Below the pieces are notes generated by a model. The model worked only from the letters and a program-made list of their open reading frames with translations, was not told where the DNA came from and did not search any database. Positions 35,206-49,188 of a stretch of 64,000 nucleotides of DNA are shown here, piece by piece (positions within the stretch are counted from its first letter, which is position 1; each line of letters opens with the position of its first letter). The DNA comes from Megaustenia siamemsis. Lineage: Eukaryota; Mollusca; Gastropoda; Stylommatophora; Ariophantidae. The DNA lies in NCBI GenBank assembly GCA_032433765.1, contig JAVIAB010000159.1:55620833-55684832 (forward strand), written 5' to 3'. Both the position numbers and the translations under genes were made by a program.

Positions 35206-38200
35206 TTGATTCTTCTCGTGTCGACATGTTTAACTGTCATCGATAAGGCAGTGGCATATTATGTATTCTTCTCGTGTCGACGTGTTTACCGGTTATCGAT
35301 AGGTCAATGGCATATGATTTATTCTTTCCGTGTCCAATTTGTTTATCTGTCGTCGATATGTCAGTGGCATATGATGTATTCTTCTCGTGTCGACGTGTTT
35401 ACCTGTCATCGCCAGGTCAGTGGCATATGATTTATTCTTCTCGTGTCAAAGTGATTACCTGTCATCGATAGGTCAGTGGGAAATTATATATTCTTGTCGA
35501 TTCGACGTGTTTACCTATCATCGATAGCTTTGAGGCATGTTTTATTCATCTCCTTTCGACATGTTTACCTTTCATTGATAGGTCAGTGGGAAATGATTTA
35601 TTCATCTCGTGACGACATGTTTACCTGTCATCGATAGGACAGTGGCATATGATTTACTCTTCTCGTGTCGGCGTGTTTACCTGTCATCGATATGTCACTG
35701 GCATAAGATTTATTCTTCTTGTGTCGACATGTTTACCTGTCATCAGATAGGTAAGTGGGAAATGATTTATTCTTCACGTGTCGACATGTTTACCTGTCAT
35801 TGATAGGTCAGTGGGAAATGATTTATTCTTCTTGCGTCGAAGTGTTTACCTGTCATCGATAGGTCAGTGGCACATGATCTATTCTTCTCGTGTCGGTGTG
35901 TTTTTATGTAATCGATAGGTCAGTGGCATGCGATTAATTTTTCTCGTGTCGACGTGTTTATCTGTCATGGACAGGTCAGTGGCATGTGGTTTATTCATCG
36001 CCTGTCGACATATTCAACTGTCATCGATAGGTCAGTGGCATATGATTGATTCTTCTCGTGTCGACGTGTTTACGTGTCATCGATAGGTCACTGGGAAATG
36101 ATTTATTCTTATCGTGTCGACGTGTTTACCTGTCATCGTATGGTCAGTGGCTTATGATTTATTTTTCTCGTGTCAACGTAATTTCCTGCCATCGATAGGT
36201 CAGTGGGAAATGATTTATTCTTCTGGTGTCGAGGTGTTTACCTGTCATCTTTAGGTCAGTGGCATATGATTTATTTTTTTCGTTTCGACATGTTTAGCTG
36301 TCATTGATAGGTCAGTGGGAAATGATTTATTCATCTCGCGTCGTCGTGTTTAACTGTCATCGATAGGTCAGTGGCATATGATTTATTCTTATCGTGTCGA
36401 CGTGTTTACTTATCATCGATAGGTCAGTGGCATATGATTTACTCTTCTCATGTAGACGTGTTTACCTGCCATCGATAGGCCAGTGGCGTATGATTTATTC
36501 TTCTCGTGTCGGCGTGTTTACCTGTCATCGATAGGTCACTGGCATATGAATTATTCTTCTCGTGTCGACGTGTTTACCTGTCATTGTTAGGTCAGTGGGG
36601 AATGATTTATTCTTCTATCGTCGTCGTGTTTAACTGTCATCGATAGGTCACTGGCATATGATTCATTGCTCTCGTGTCAACGTGTTAACCTATCATCGAT
36701 AGGTCAGTGGCATATGATTTTTCTTCTCGTGTCAACGTGTTTAATTATCATCGATAGGTCAGTGACATATGATTTATTCATCTTCAGTCGACGTATTTAC
36801 CTGTCATCGATTGGTCAGTGGCATATAATTTCTTCTTCTCGTGTCGACGTGTTTACCTTTCATCGATAGGTCAGTGGCATATGATTTATTCTTCCCGGGT
36901 TTACGTGTTTACCTGTCATCGATAGGTCAGTGGCACATGATTTATTCTTCTCGTGTCGACGTGTTTACCTGTCATCTTTAGGTGAGTGGCATATGATTTA
37001 TTCTTTTCGTGTCGACATGTTTAGGTGTCATTGATTGGTCAGTGGGAAATGATTTATTCATCTGGCGTCGTCGTGTTTAACTGTCATCGATAGGTCAGTG
37101 GCATATGATTTACTCTTATCGTGTCGACGTTTTTACTTATCCTCGATAGGTCAGTGGCATATGATTTACTCTTCTCGTGTCGACGTGTTTACCTGTCATC
37201 GATAGGCCTGTGGCGTATGATTTATTCTTCTCGTGTCGACATGTTTAGCTGTCATTGATAGGTCAGTGGGAAATTATTTATTCATCTCCTGGCAACGTAT
37301 TCACCTGTAATCTTTAGGTCAGTGGCATATGATACATTGTTCTCGTGTCAACGTGTTTAACTGTGTTCGATAGGTTAGTGGCATATGATTTATTCTGCTC
37401 GTGTGAACGTGTTTCTGTCATCGATAGGTCAGTGGCATATGATTTATTCATCTCCTGTCGACGTATTTACCAGTCATCGATTGGTCAGTGGCATATAATT
37501 TCTTCTTCTCGTGTCGACGTGTTTACCTGTCATCGATAAGTCAGTGGCATTTTATTTATTCTTCTCGTGTCGAAGTGTTTACCTGTCATCGATAGGTCAG
37601 TGGCATATGATTTATTCATCTCCTGTCGACGTATTTACCTGTCATCGATTGGTCAGTGGCATATGATTTATTCTTCTCGTGTCGACATGTTTACCTGTCA
37701 TCGACAGATCAATGGCATATGATTTATTCATCTCCTTTCGACGTGTTTACCTGTCATCGATAAGTCAATGGCATTTATTTATTCTTCTCGTGTCGACGTG
37801 TTTACCTGTCAATGATAGGTCAATGGCATATTATTTATTCTGCTCCTGTCGACGTGTTTACCTGTCATGGATAGGTCAGTGGCATACGATTTATTCTTCT
37901 CGTGTCGACATGTTTACCTGTCATTGATAGGTCAATGGCATATGATTTATTCTTCTCGTGTCGACGTGTTTGTCTGTCATCGATAGGTCAGTGGCATATA
38001 ATTTATTCTTCTCGTGTCGACGTGTTTAGCTGTCATCGATAGGTCAGTGGCATATGATTTTTTCTTCCCGTGTTGACGTGTTTACCTGTCATCGAAAGGT
38101 TTGTGGCATATGGTTTTTTCATCTCCTGTCGACATATTTACCTGTCATCGATAGGTCAGTGGCATATTATTTATTCATCTCCTGTCGATGTATTTACTTG

Positions 38201-39344
38201 TCATAGATAGGTCAGTGGTATTTGATTTATCCTTCTCGTGTCGACATGTTTAACTGTCATCGATAGGGCAGTGGCATATGATTTATTCTTCTCGTGTCGA
38301 CGTGTTTACCTGTCATCGATTAATCAGTGGCATATGATTTATTCTTTCCGTGTCTAAGTGTTTACATGTCGTCGATAGGTCAGTGGCAAATTATTTATTC
38401 TTTATCTTTCGACGTGTTTACCTGTCATCGAAAGGTCAGAGCATATGATTTATTCTTCTCGTGTCGACGTATTTACCTGTCATTGATAGGTCAGTGGGAA
38501 ATGATTTATTCTTCTCGCGTCGAAGTGTTCACCTGTCATTGATCAGTCAACGGCACATGATTTATTCTTCTTGTGACAACGTGTTTACCTGTCATCGATT
38601 GGTCAGTGGCATATGATTTATTCTCCTCGTGTCGACATGTATACCAGTCATCGTTAGGTCAGTGGCATTTGATTGATTCTTCTCGTGTCGACATGTTTAA
38701 CTGTCATCGATAGGGCAGTGGCATATGATGTATTCTTCTCGTGTCGACGTGTTTACCGGTTATCGATAGGTCAATGGCATATGATTTATTCTTTCCGTGT
38801 CCAATTTGTTTATCTGTCGTCGATATGCCAGTGGCATATGATTTATTCTTCTCGTGTCGACGCGTTTACCTGTCATCGATAGGTCAGTGGCATATGATTT
38901 ATTCTTCTCGTCTCGACGTGTTTACCTGTCATCGATTAGTCAGTGGCATATGATTTATTCTTTCCGTGTCTAAGTGTTTACATGTCGTCGATAGGTCAGT
39001 GGCAATTTATTTATTCTTTATCTTTCGACGTGTTTACCTGTCATCGATAGATCAGAGCATATGATTTATTCTTCTCGTGTCGACGCGTTTACCTGTCATC
39101 GATAGGTCAGTGGGGAATGATTTATTCTTCTCGTGTCGACGTATTTACCTGTCATTGATAGGTCAGTGGGAAATGATTTATTCTTCTCGCGTCGAAGTGT
39201 TCACCTGTCATTGATCAGTCAGCGGCACATGATTTATTCTTCTTGTGACGACGTGTTTACCTGTCATCGATTGGTCAGTGGCATATGATTTATTCTCCTC
39301 GTGTCGACATGTATACCAGTCATCGTTAGGTCAGTGGCATTTGA
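35206..39344. repeat. Higher-order repeat copy 5 (4139 bp)
   Basis: Exact length; appears identical to copies 3, 4 and 6. Confidence 0.95.
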
Positions 39345-42300
39345 TTGATTCTTCTCGTGTCGACATGTTTAACTGTCATCGATAAGGCAGTGGCATATTA
39401 TGTATTCTTCTCGTGTCGACGTGTTTACCGGTTATCGATAGGTCAATGGCATATGATTTATTCTTTCCGTGTCCAATTTGTTTATCTGTCGTCGATATGT
39501 CAGTGGCATATGATGTATTCTTCTCGTGTCGACGTGTTTACCTGTCATCGCCAGGTCAGTGGCATATGATTTATTCTTCTCGTGTCAAAGTGATTACCTG
39601 TCATCGATAGGTCAGTGGGAAATTATATATTCTTGTCGATTCGACGTGTTTACCTATCATCGATAGCTTTGAGGCATGTTTTATTCATCTCCTTTCGACA
39701 TGTTTACCTTTCATTGATAGGTCAGTGGGAAATGATTTATTCATCTCGTGACGACATGTTTACCTGTCATCGATAGGACAGTGGCATATGATTTACTCTT
39801 CTCGTGTCGGCGTGTTTACCTGTCATCGATATGTCACTGGCATAAGATTTATTCTTCTTGTGTCGACATGTTTACCTGTCATCAGATAGGTAAGTGGGAA
39901 ATGATTTATTCTTCACGTGTCGACATGTTTACCTGTCATTGATAGGTCAGTGGGAAATGATTTATTCTTCTTGCGTCGAAGTGTTTACCTGTCATCGATA
40001 GGTCAGTGGCACATGATCTATTCTTCTCGTGTCGGTGTGTTTTTATGTAATCGATAGGTCAGTGGCATGCGATTAATTTTTCTCGTGTCGACGTGTTTAT
40101 CTGTCATGGACAGGTCAGTGGCATGTGGTTTATTCATCGCCTGTCGACATATTCAACTGTCATCGATAGGTCAGTGGCATATGATTGATTCTTCTCGTGT
40201 CGACGTGTTTACGTGTCATCGATAGGTCACTGGGAAATGATTTATTCTTATCGTGTCGACGTGTTTACCTGTCATCGTATGGTCAGTGGCTTATGATTTA
40301 TTTTTCTCGTGTCAACGTAATTTCCTGCCATCGATAGGTCAGTGGGAAATGATTTATTCTTCTGGTGTCGAGGTGTTTACCTGTCATCTTTAGGTCAGTG
40401 GCATATGATTTATTTTTTTCGTTTCGACATGTTTAGCTGTCATTGATAGGTCAGTGGGAAATGATTTATTCATCTCGCGTCGTCGTGTTTAACTGTCATC
40501 GATAGGTCAGTGGCATATGATTTATTCTTATCGTGTCGACGTGTTTACTTATCATCGATAGGTCAGTGGCATATGATTTACTCTTCTCATGTAGACGTGT
40601 TTACCTGCCATCGATAGGCCAGTGGCGTATGATTTATTCTTCTCGTGTCGGCGTGTTTACCTGTCATCGATAGGTCACTGGCATATGAATTATTCTTCTC
40701 GTGTCGACGTGTTTACCTGTCATTGTTAGGTCAGTGGGGAATGATTTATTCTTCTATCGTCGTCGTGTTTAACTGTCATCGATAGGTCACTGGCATATGA
40801 TTCATTGCTCTCGTGTCAACGTGTTAACCTATCATCGATAGGTCAGTGGCATATGATTTTTCTTCTCGTGTCAACGTGTTTAATTATCATCGATAGGTCA
40901 GTGACATATGATTTATTCATCTTCAGTCGACGTATTTACCTGTCATCGATTGGTCAGTGGCATATAATTTCTTCTTCTCGTGTCGACGTGTTTACCTTTC
41001 ATCGATAGGTCAGTGGCATATGATTTATTCTTCCCGGGTTTACGTGTTTACCTGTCATCGATAGGTCAGTGGCACATGATTTATTCTTCTCGTGTCGACG
41101 TGTTTACCTGTCATCTTTAGGTGAGTGGCATATGATTTATTCTTTTCGTGTCGACATGTTTAGGTGTCATTGATTGGTCAGTGGGAAATGATTTATTCAT
41201 CTGGCGTCGTCGTGTTTAACTGTCATCGATAGGTCAGTGGCATATGATTTACTCTTATCGTGTCGACGTTTTTACTTATCCTCGATAGGTCAGTGGCATA
41301 TGATTTACTCTTCTCGTGTCGACGTGTTTACCTGTCATCGATAGGCCTGTGGCGTATGATTTATTCTTCTCGTGTCGACATGTTTAGCTGTCATTGATAG
41401 GTCAGTGGGAAATTATTTATTCATCTCCTGGCAACGTATTCACCTGTAATCTTTAGGTCAGTGGCATATGATACATTGTTCTCGTGTCAACGTGTTTAAC
41501 TGTGTTCGATAGGTTAGTGGCATATGATTTATTCTGCTCGTGTGAACGTGTTTCTGTCATCGATAGGTCAGTGGCATATGATTTATTCATCTCCTGTCGA
41601 CGTATTTACCAGTCATCGATTGGTCAGTGGCATATAATTTCTTCTTCTCGTGTCGACGTGTTTACCTGTCATCGATAAGTCAGTGGCATTTTATTTATTC
41701 TTCTCGTGTCGAAGTGTTTACCTGTCATCGATAGGTCAGTGGCATATGATTTATTCATCTCCTGTCGACGTATTTACCTGTCATCGATTGGTCAGTGGCA
41801 TATGATTTATTCTTCTCGTGTCGACATGTTTACCTGTCATCGACAGATCAATGGCATATGATTTATTCATCTCCTTTCGACGTGTTTACCTGTCATCGAT
41901 AAGTCAATGGCATTTATTTATTCTTCTCGTGTCGACGTGTTTACCTGTCAATGATAGGTCAATGGCATATTATTTATTCTGCTCCTGTCGACGTGTTTAC
42001 CTGTCATGGATAGGTCAGTGGCATACGATTTATTCTTCTCGTGTCGACATGTTTACCTGTCATTGATAGGTCAATGGCATATGATTTATTCTTCTCGTGT
42101 CGACGTGTTTGTCTGTCATCGATAGGTCAGTGGCATATAATTTATTCTTCTCGTGTCGACGTGTTTAGCTGTCATCGATAGGTCAGTGGCATATGATTTT
42201 TTCTTCCCGTGTTGACGTGTTTACCTGTCATCGAAAGGTTTGTGGCATATGGTTTTTTCATCTCCTGTCGACATATTTACCTGTCATCGATAGGTCAGTG

Positions 42301-43483
42301 GCATATTATTTATTCATCTCCTGTCGATGTATTTACTTGTCATAGATAGGTCAGTGGTATTTGATTTATCCTTCTCGTGTCGACATGTTTAACTGTCATC
42401 GATAGGGCAGTGGCATATGATTTATTCTTCTCGTGTCGACGTGTTTACCTGTCATCGATTAATCAGTGGCATATGATTTATTCTTTCCGTGTCTAAGTGT
42501 TTACATGTCGTCGATAGGTCAGTGGCAAATTATTTATTCTTTATCTTTCGACGTGTTTACCTGTCATCGAAAGGTCAGAGCATATGATTTATTCTTCTCG
42601 TGTCGACGTATTTACCTGTCATTGATAGGTCAGTGGGAAATGATTTATTCTTCTCGCGTCGAAGTGTTCACCTGTCATTGATCAGTCAACGGCACATGAT
42701 TTATTCTTCTTGTGACAACGTGTTTACCTGTCATCGATTGGTCAGTGGCATATGATTTATTCTCCTCGTGTCGACATGTATACCAGTCATCGTTAGGTCA
42801 GTGGCATTTGATTGATTCTTCTCGTGTCGACATGTTTAACTGTCATCGATAGGGCAGTGGCATATGATGTATTCTTCTCGTGTCGACGTGTTTACCGGTT
42901 ATCGATAGGTCAATGGCATATGATTTATTCTTTCCGTGTCCAATTTGTTTATCTGTCGTCGATATGCCAGTGGCATATGATTTATTCTTCTCGTGTCGAC
43001 GCGTTTACCTGTCATCGATAGGTCAGTGGCATATGATTTATTCTTCTCGTCTCGACGTGTTTACCTGTCATCGATTAGTCAGTGGCATATGATTTATTCT
43101 TTCCGTGTCTAAGTGTTTACATGTCGTCGATAGGTCAGTGGCAATTTATTTATTCTTTATCTTTCGACGTGTTTACCTGTCATCGATAGATCAGAGCATA
43201 TGATTTATTCTTCTCGTGTCGACGCGTTTACCTGTCATCGATAGGTCAGTGGGGAATGATTTATTCTTCTCGTGTCGACGTATTTACCTGTCATTGATAG
43301 GTCAGTGGGAAATGATTTATTCTTCTCGCGTCGAAGTGTTCACCTGTCATTGATCAGTCAGCGGCACATGATTTATTCTTCTTGTGACGACGTGTTTACC
43401 TGTCATCGATTGGTCAGTGGCATATGATTTATTCTCCTCGTGTCGACATGTATACCAGTCATCGTTAGGTCAGTGGCATTTGA
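39345..43483. repeat. Higher-order repeat copy 6 (4139 bp)
   Basis: Exact length; the last undeleted copy. Confidence 0.95.
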
Positions 43484-45722
43484 TTGATTCTTCTCGTGTC
43501 GACATGTTTAACTGTCATCGATAAGGCAGTGGCATATTATGTATTCTTCTCGTGTCGACGTGTTTACCGGTTATCGATAGGTCAATGGCATATGATTTAT
43601 TCTTTCCGTGTCCAATTTGTTTATCTGTCGTCGATATGTCAGTGGCATATGATGTATTCTTCTCGTGTCGACGTGTTTACCTGTCATCGCCAGGTCAGTG
43701 GCATATGATTTATTCTTCTCGTGTCAAAGTGATTACCTGTCATCGATAGGTCAGTGGGAAATTATATATTCTTGTCGATTCGACGTGTTTACCTATCATC
43801 GATAGCTTTGAGGCATGTTTTATTCATCTCCTTTCGACATGTTTACCTTTCATTGATAGGTCAGTGGGAAATGATTTATTCATCTCGTGACGACATGTTT
43901 ACCTGTCATCGATAGGACAGTGGCATATGATTTACTCTTCTCGTGTCGGCGTGTTTACCTGTCATCGATATGTCACTGGCATAAGATTTATTCTTCTTGT
44001 GTCGACATGTTTACCTGTCATCAGATAGGTAAGTGGGAAATGATTTATTCTTCACGTGTCGACATGTTTACCTGTCATTGATAGGTCAGTGGGAAATGAT
44101 TTATTCTTCTTGCGTCGAAGTGTTTACCTGTCATCGATAGGTCAGTGGCACATGATCTATTCTTCTCGTGTCGGTGTGTTTTTATGTAATCGATAGGTCA
44201 GTGGCATGCGATTAATTTTTCTCGTGTCGACGTGTTTATCTGTCATGGACAGGTCAGTGGCATGTGGTTTATTCATCGCCTGTCGACATATTCAACTGTC
44301 ATCGATAGGTCAGTGGCATATGATTGATTCTTCTCGTGTCGACGTGTTTACGTGTCATCGATAGGTCACTGGGAAATGATTTATTCTTATCGTGTCGACG
44401 TGTTTACCTGTCATCGTATGGTCAGTGGCTTATGATTTATTTTTCTCGTGTCAACGTAATTTCCTGCCATCGATAGGTCAGTGGGAAATGATTTATTCTT
44501 CTGGTGTCGAGGTGTTTACCTGTCATCTTTAGGTCAGTGGCATATGATTTATTTTTTTCGTTTCGACATGTTTAGCTGTCATTGATAGGTCAGTGGGAAA
44601 TGATTTATTCATCTCGCGTCGTCGTGTTTAACTGTCATCGATAGGTCAGTGGCATATGATTTATTCTTATCGTGTCGACGTGTTTACTTATCATCGATAG
44701 GTCAGTGGCATATGATTTACTCTTCTCATGTAGACGTGTTTACCTGCCATCGATAGGCCAGTGGCGTATGATTTATTCTTCTCGTGTCGGCGTGTTTACC
44801 TGTCATCGATAGGTCACTGGCATATGAATTATTCTTCTCGTGTCGACGTGTTTACCTGTCATTGTTAGGTCAGTGGGGAATGATTTATTCTTCTATCGTC
44901 GTCGTGTTTAACTGTCATCGATAGGTCACTGGCATATGATTCATTGCTCTCGTGTCAACGTGTTAACCTATCATCGATAGGTCAGTGGCATATGATTTTT
45001 CTTCTCGTGTCAACGTGTTTAATTATCATCGATAGGTCAGTGACATATGATTTATTCATCTTCAGTCGACGTATTTACCTGTCATCGATTGGTCAGTGGC
45101 ATATAATTTCTTCTTCTCGTGTCGACGTGTTTACCTTTCATCGATAGGTCAATGGCATATGATTTATTCTTTCCGTGTCCAATTTGTTTATCTGTCGTCG
45201 ATATGCCAGTGGCATATGATTTATTCTTCTCGTGTCGACGCGTTTACCTGTCATCGATAGGTCAGTGGCATATGATTTATTCTTCTCGTCTCGACGTGTT
45301 TACCTGTCATCGATTAGTCAGTGGCATATGATTTATTCTTTCCGTGTCTAAGTGTTTACATGTCGTCGATAGGTCAGTGGCAATTTATTTATTCTTTATC
45401 TTTCGACGTGTTTACCTGTCATCGATAGATCAGAGCATATGATTTATTCTTCTCGTGTCGACGCGTTTACCTGTCATCGATAGGTCAGTGGGGAATGACT
45501 TATTCTTCTCGTGTCGACGTATTTACCTGTCATTGATAGGTCAGTGGGAAATGATTTATTCTTCTCGCGTCGAAGTGTTCACCTGTCATTGATCAGTCAG
45601 CGGCACATGATTTATTCTTCTTGTGACGACGTGTTTACCTGTCATCGATTGGTCAGTGGCATATGATTTATTCTCCTCGTGTCGACATGTATACCAGTCA
45701 TCGTTAGGTCAGTGGCATTTGA
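43484..45722. repeat. Higher-order repeat copy 7 (2239 bp; 1900-bp internal deletion)
   Basis: Follows the other copies to about 45140, then jumps 1900 bp ahead in the unit. The hybrid junction lies in the shared ATCGATAGGTCA at 45140-45151: the left part (TTACCTTTC) comes from one monomer type and the right part (AATGGCATATG...TTTCCGTGTCC) from another. Private base C at 45499. 1900 bp is close to 34 monomers. Confidence 0.93.
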
Positions 45723-48700
45723 TTGATTCTTCTCGTGTCGACATGTTTAACTGTCATCGATAAGGCAGTGGCATATTATGTATTCTTCTCGTGTCGACGT
45801 GTTTACCGGTTATCGATAGGTCAATGGCATATGATTTATTCTTTCCGTGTCCAATTTGTTTATCTGTCGTCGATATGTCAGTGGCATATGATGTATTCTT
45901 CTCGTGTCGACGTGTTTACCTGTCATCGCCAGGTCAGTGGCATATGATTTATTCTTCTCGTGTCAAAGTGATTACCTGTCATCGATAGGTCAGTGGGAAA
46001 TTATATATTCTTGTCGATTCGACGTGTTTACCTATCATCGATAGCTTTGAGGCATGTTTTATTCATCTCCTTTCGACATGTTTACCTTTCATTGATAGGT
46101 CAGTGGGAAATGATTTATTCATCTCGTGACGACATGTTTACCTGTCATCGATAGGACAGTGGCATATGATTTACTCTTCTCGTGTCGGCGTGTTTACCTG
46201 TCATCGATATGTCACTGGCATAAGATTTATTCTTCTTGTGTCGACATGTTTACCTGTCATCAGATAGGTAAGTGGGAAATGATTTATTCTTCACGTGTCG
46301 ACATGTTTACCTGTCATTGATAGGTCAGTGGGAAATGATTTATTCTTCTTGCGTCGAAGTGTTTACCTGTCATCGATAGGTCAGTGGCACATGATCTATT
46401 CTTCTCGTGTCGGTGTGTTTTTATGTAATCGATAGGTCAGTGGCATGCGATTAATTTTTCTCGTGTCGACGTGTTTATCTGTCATGGACAGGTCAGTGGC
46501 ATGTGGTTTATTCATCGCCTGTCGACATATTCAACTGTCATCGATAGGTCAGTGGCATATGATTGATTCTTCTCGTGTCGACGTGTTTACGTGTCATCGA
46601 TAGGTCACTGGGAAATGATTTATTCTTATCGTGTCGACGTGTTTACCTGTCATCGTATGGTCAGTGGCTTATGATTTATTTTTCTCGTGTCAACGTAATT
46701 TCCTGCCATCGATAGGTCAGTGGGAAATGATTTATTCTTCTGGTGTCGAGGTGTTTACCTGTCATCTTTAGGTCAGTGGCATATGATTTATTTTTTTCGT
46801 TTCGACATGTTTAGCTGTCATTGATAGGTCAGTGGGAAATGATTTATTCATCTCGCGTCGTCGTGTTTAACTGTCATCGATAGGTCAGTGGCATATGATT
46901 TATTCTTATCGTGTCGACGTGTTTACTTATCATCGATAGGTCAGTGGCATATGATTTACTCTTCTCATGTAGACGTGTTTACCTGCCATCGATAGGCCAG
47001 TGGCGTATGATTTATTCTTCTCGTGTCGGCGTGTTTACCTGTCATCGATAGGTCACTGGCATATGAATTATTCTTCTCGTGTCGACGTGTTTACCTGTCA
47101 TTGTTAGGTCAGTGGGGAATGATTTATTCTTCTATCGTCGTCGTGTTTAACTGTCATCGATAGGTCACTGGCATATGATTCATTGCTCTCGTGTCAACGT
47201 GTTAACCTATCATCGATAGGTCAGTGGCATATGATTTTTCTTCTCGTGTCAACGTGTTTAATTATCATCGATAGGTCAGTGACATATGATTTATTCATCT
47301 TCAGTCGACGTATTTACCTGTCATCGATTGGTCAGTGGCATATAATTTCTTCTTCTCGTGTCGACGTGTTTACCTTTCATCGATAGGTCAGTGGCATATG
47401 ATTTATTCTTCCCGGGTTTACGTGTTTACCTGTCATCGATAGGTCAGTGGCACATGATTTATTCTTCTCGTGTCGACGTGTTTACCTGTCATCTTTAGGT
47501 GAGTGGCATATGATTTATTCTTTTCGTGTCGACATGTTTAGGTGTCATTGATTGGTCAGTGGGAAATGATTTATTCATCTGGCGTCGTCGTGTTTAACTG
47601 TCATCGATAGGTCAGTGGCATATGATTTACTCTTATCGTGTCGACGTTTTTACTTATCCTCGATAGGTCAGTGGCATATGATTTACTCTTCTCGTGTCGA
47701 CGTGTTTACCTGTCATCGATAGGCCTGTGGCGTATGATTTATTCTTCTCGTGTCGACATGTTTAGCTGTCATTGATAGGTCAGTGGGAAATTATTTATTC
47801 ATCTCCTGGCAACGTATTCACCTGTAATCTTTAGGTCAGTGGCATATGATACATTGTTCTCGTGTCAACGTGTTTAACTGTGTTCGATAGGTTAGTGGCA
47901 TATGATTTATTCTGCTCGTGTGAACGTGTTTCTGTCATCGATAGGTCAGTGGCATATGATTTATTCATCTCCTGTCGACGTATTTACCAGTCATCGATTG
48001 GTCAGTGGCATATAATTTCTTCTTCTCGTGTCGACGTGTTTACCTGTCATCGATAAGTCAGTGGCATTTTATTTATTCTTCTCGTGTCGAAGTGTTTACC
48101 TGTCATCGATAGGTCAGTGGCATATGATTTATTCATCTCCTGTCGACGTATTTACCTGTCATCGATTGGTCAGTGGCATATGATTTATTCTTCTCGTGTC
48201 GACATGTTTACCTGTCATCGACAGATCAATGGCATATGATTTATTCATCTCCTTTCGACGTGTTTACCTGTCATCGATAAGTCAATGGCATTTATTTATT
48301 CTTCTCGTGTCGACGTGTTTACCTGTCAATGATAGGTCAATGGCATATTATTTATTCTGCTCCTGTCGACGTGTTTACCTGTCATGGATAGGTCAGTGGC
48401 ATACGATTTATTCTTCTCGTGTCGACATGTTTACCTGTCATTGATAGGTCAATGGCATATGATTTATTCTTCTCGTGTCGACGTGTTTGTCTGTCATCGA
48501 TAGGTCAGTGGCATATAATTTATTCTTCTCGTGTCGACGTGTTTAGCTGTCATCGATAGGTCAGTGGCATATGATTTTTTCTTCCCGTGTTGACGTGTTT
48601 ACCTGTCATCGAAAGGTTTGTGGCATATGTTTTTTCATCTCCTGTCGACATATTTACCTGTCATCGATAGGTCAGTGGCATATTATTTATTCATCTCCTG

Positions 48701-49188
48701 TCGATGTATTTACTTGTCATAGATAGGTCAGTGGTATTTGATTTATCCTTCTCGTGTCGACATGTTTAACTGTCATCGATAGGGCAGTGGCATATGATTT
48801 ATTCTTCTCGTGTCGACGTGTTTACCTGTCATCGATTAATCAGTGGCATATGATTTATTCTTTCCGTGTCTAAGTGTTTACATGTCGTCGATAGGTCAGT
48901 GGCAAATTATTTATTCTTTATCTTTCGACGTGTTTACCTGTCATCGAAAGGTCAGAGCATATGATTTATTCTTCTCGTGTCGACGTATTTACCTGTCATT
49001 GATAGGTCAGTGGGAAATGATTTATTCTTCTCGCGTCGAAGTGTTCACCTGTCATTGATCAGTCAACGGCACATGATTTATTCTTCTTGTGACAACGTGT
49101 TTACCTGTCATCGATTGGTCAGTGGCATATGATTTATTCTCCTCGTGTCGACATGTATACCAGTCATCGTTAGGTCAGTGGCATTTGA
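45723..49188. repeat. Higher-order repeat copy 8 (3466 bp)
   Basis: Shortened because the 672-bp interval between the two landmark monomers at its right end has been lost, fusing them at 49394-49428. It also lacks one G near 48630, which explains 3466 rather than 3467 bp. Confidence 0.92.
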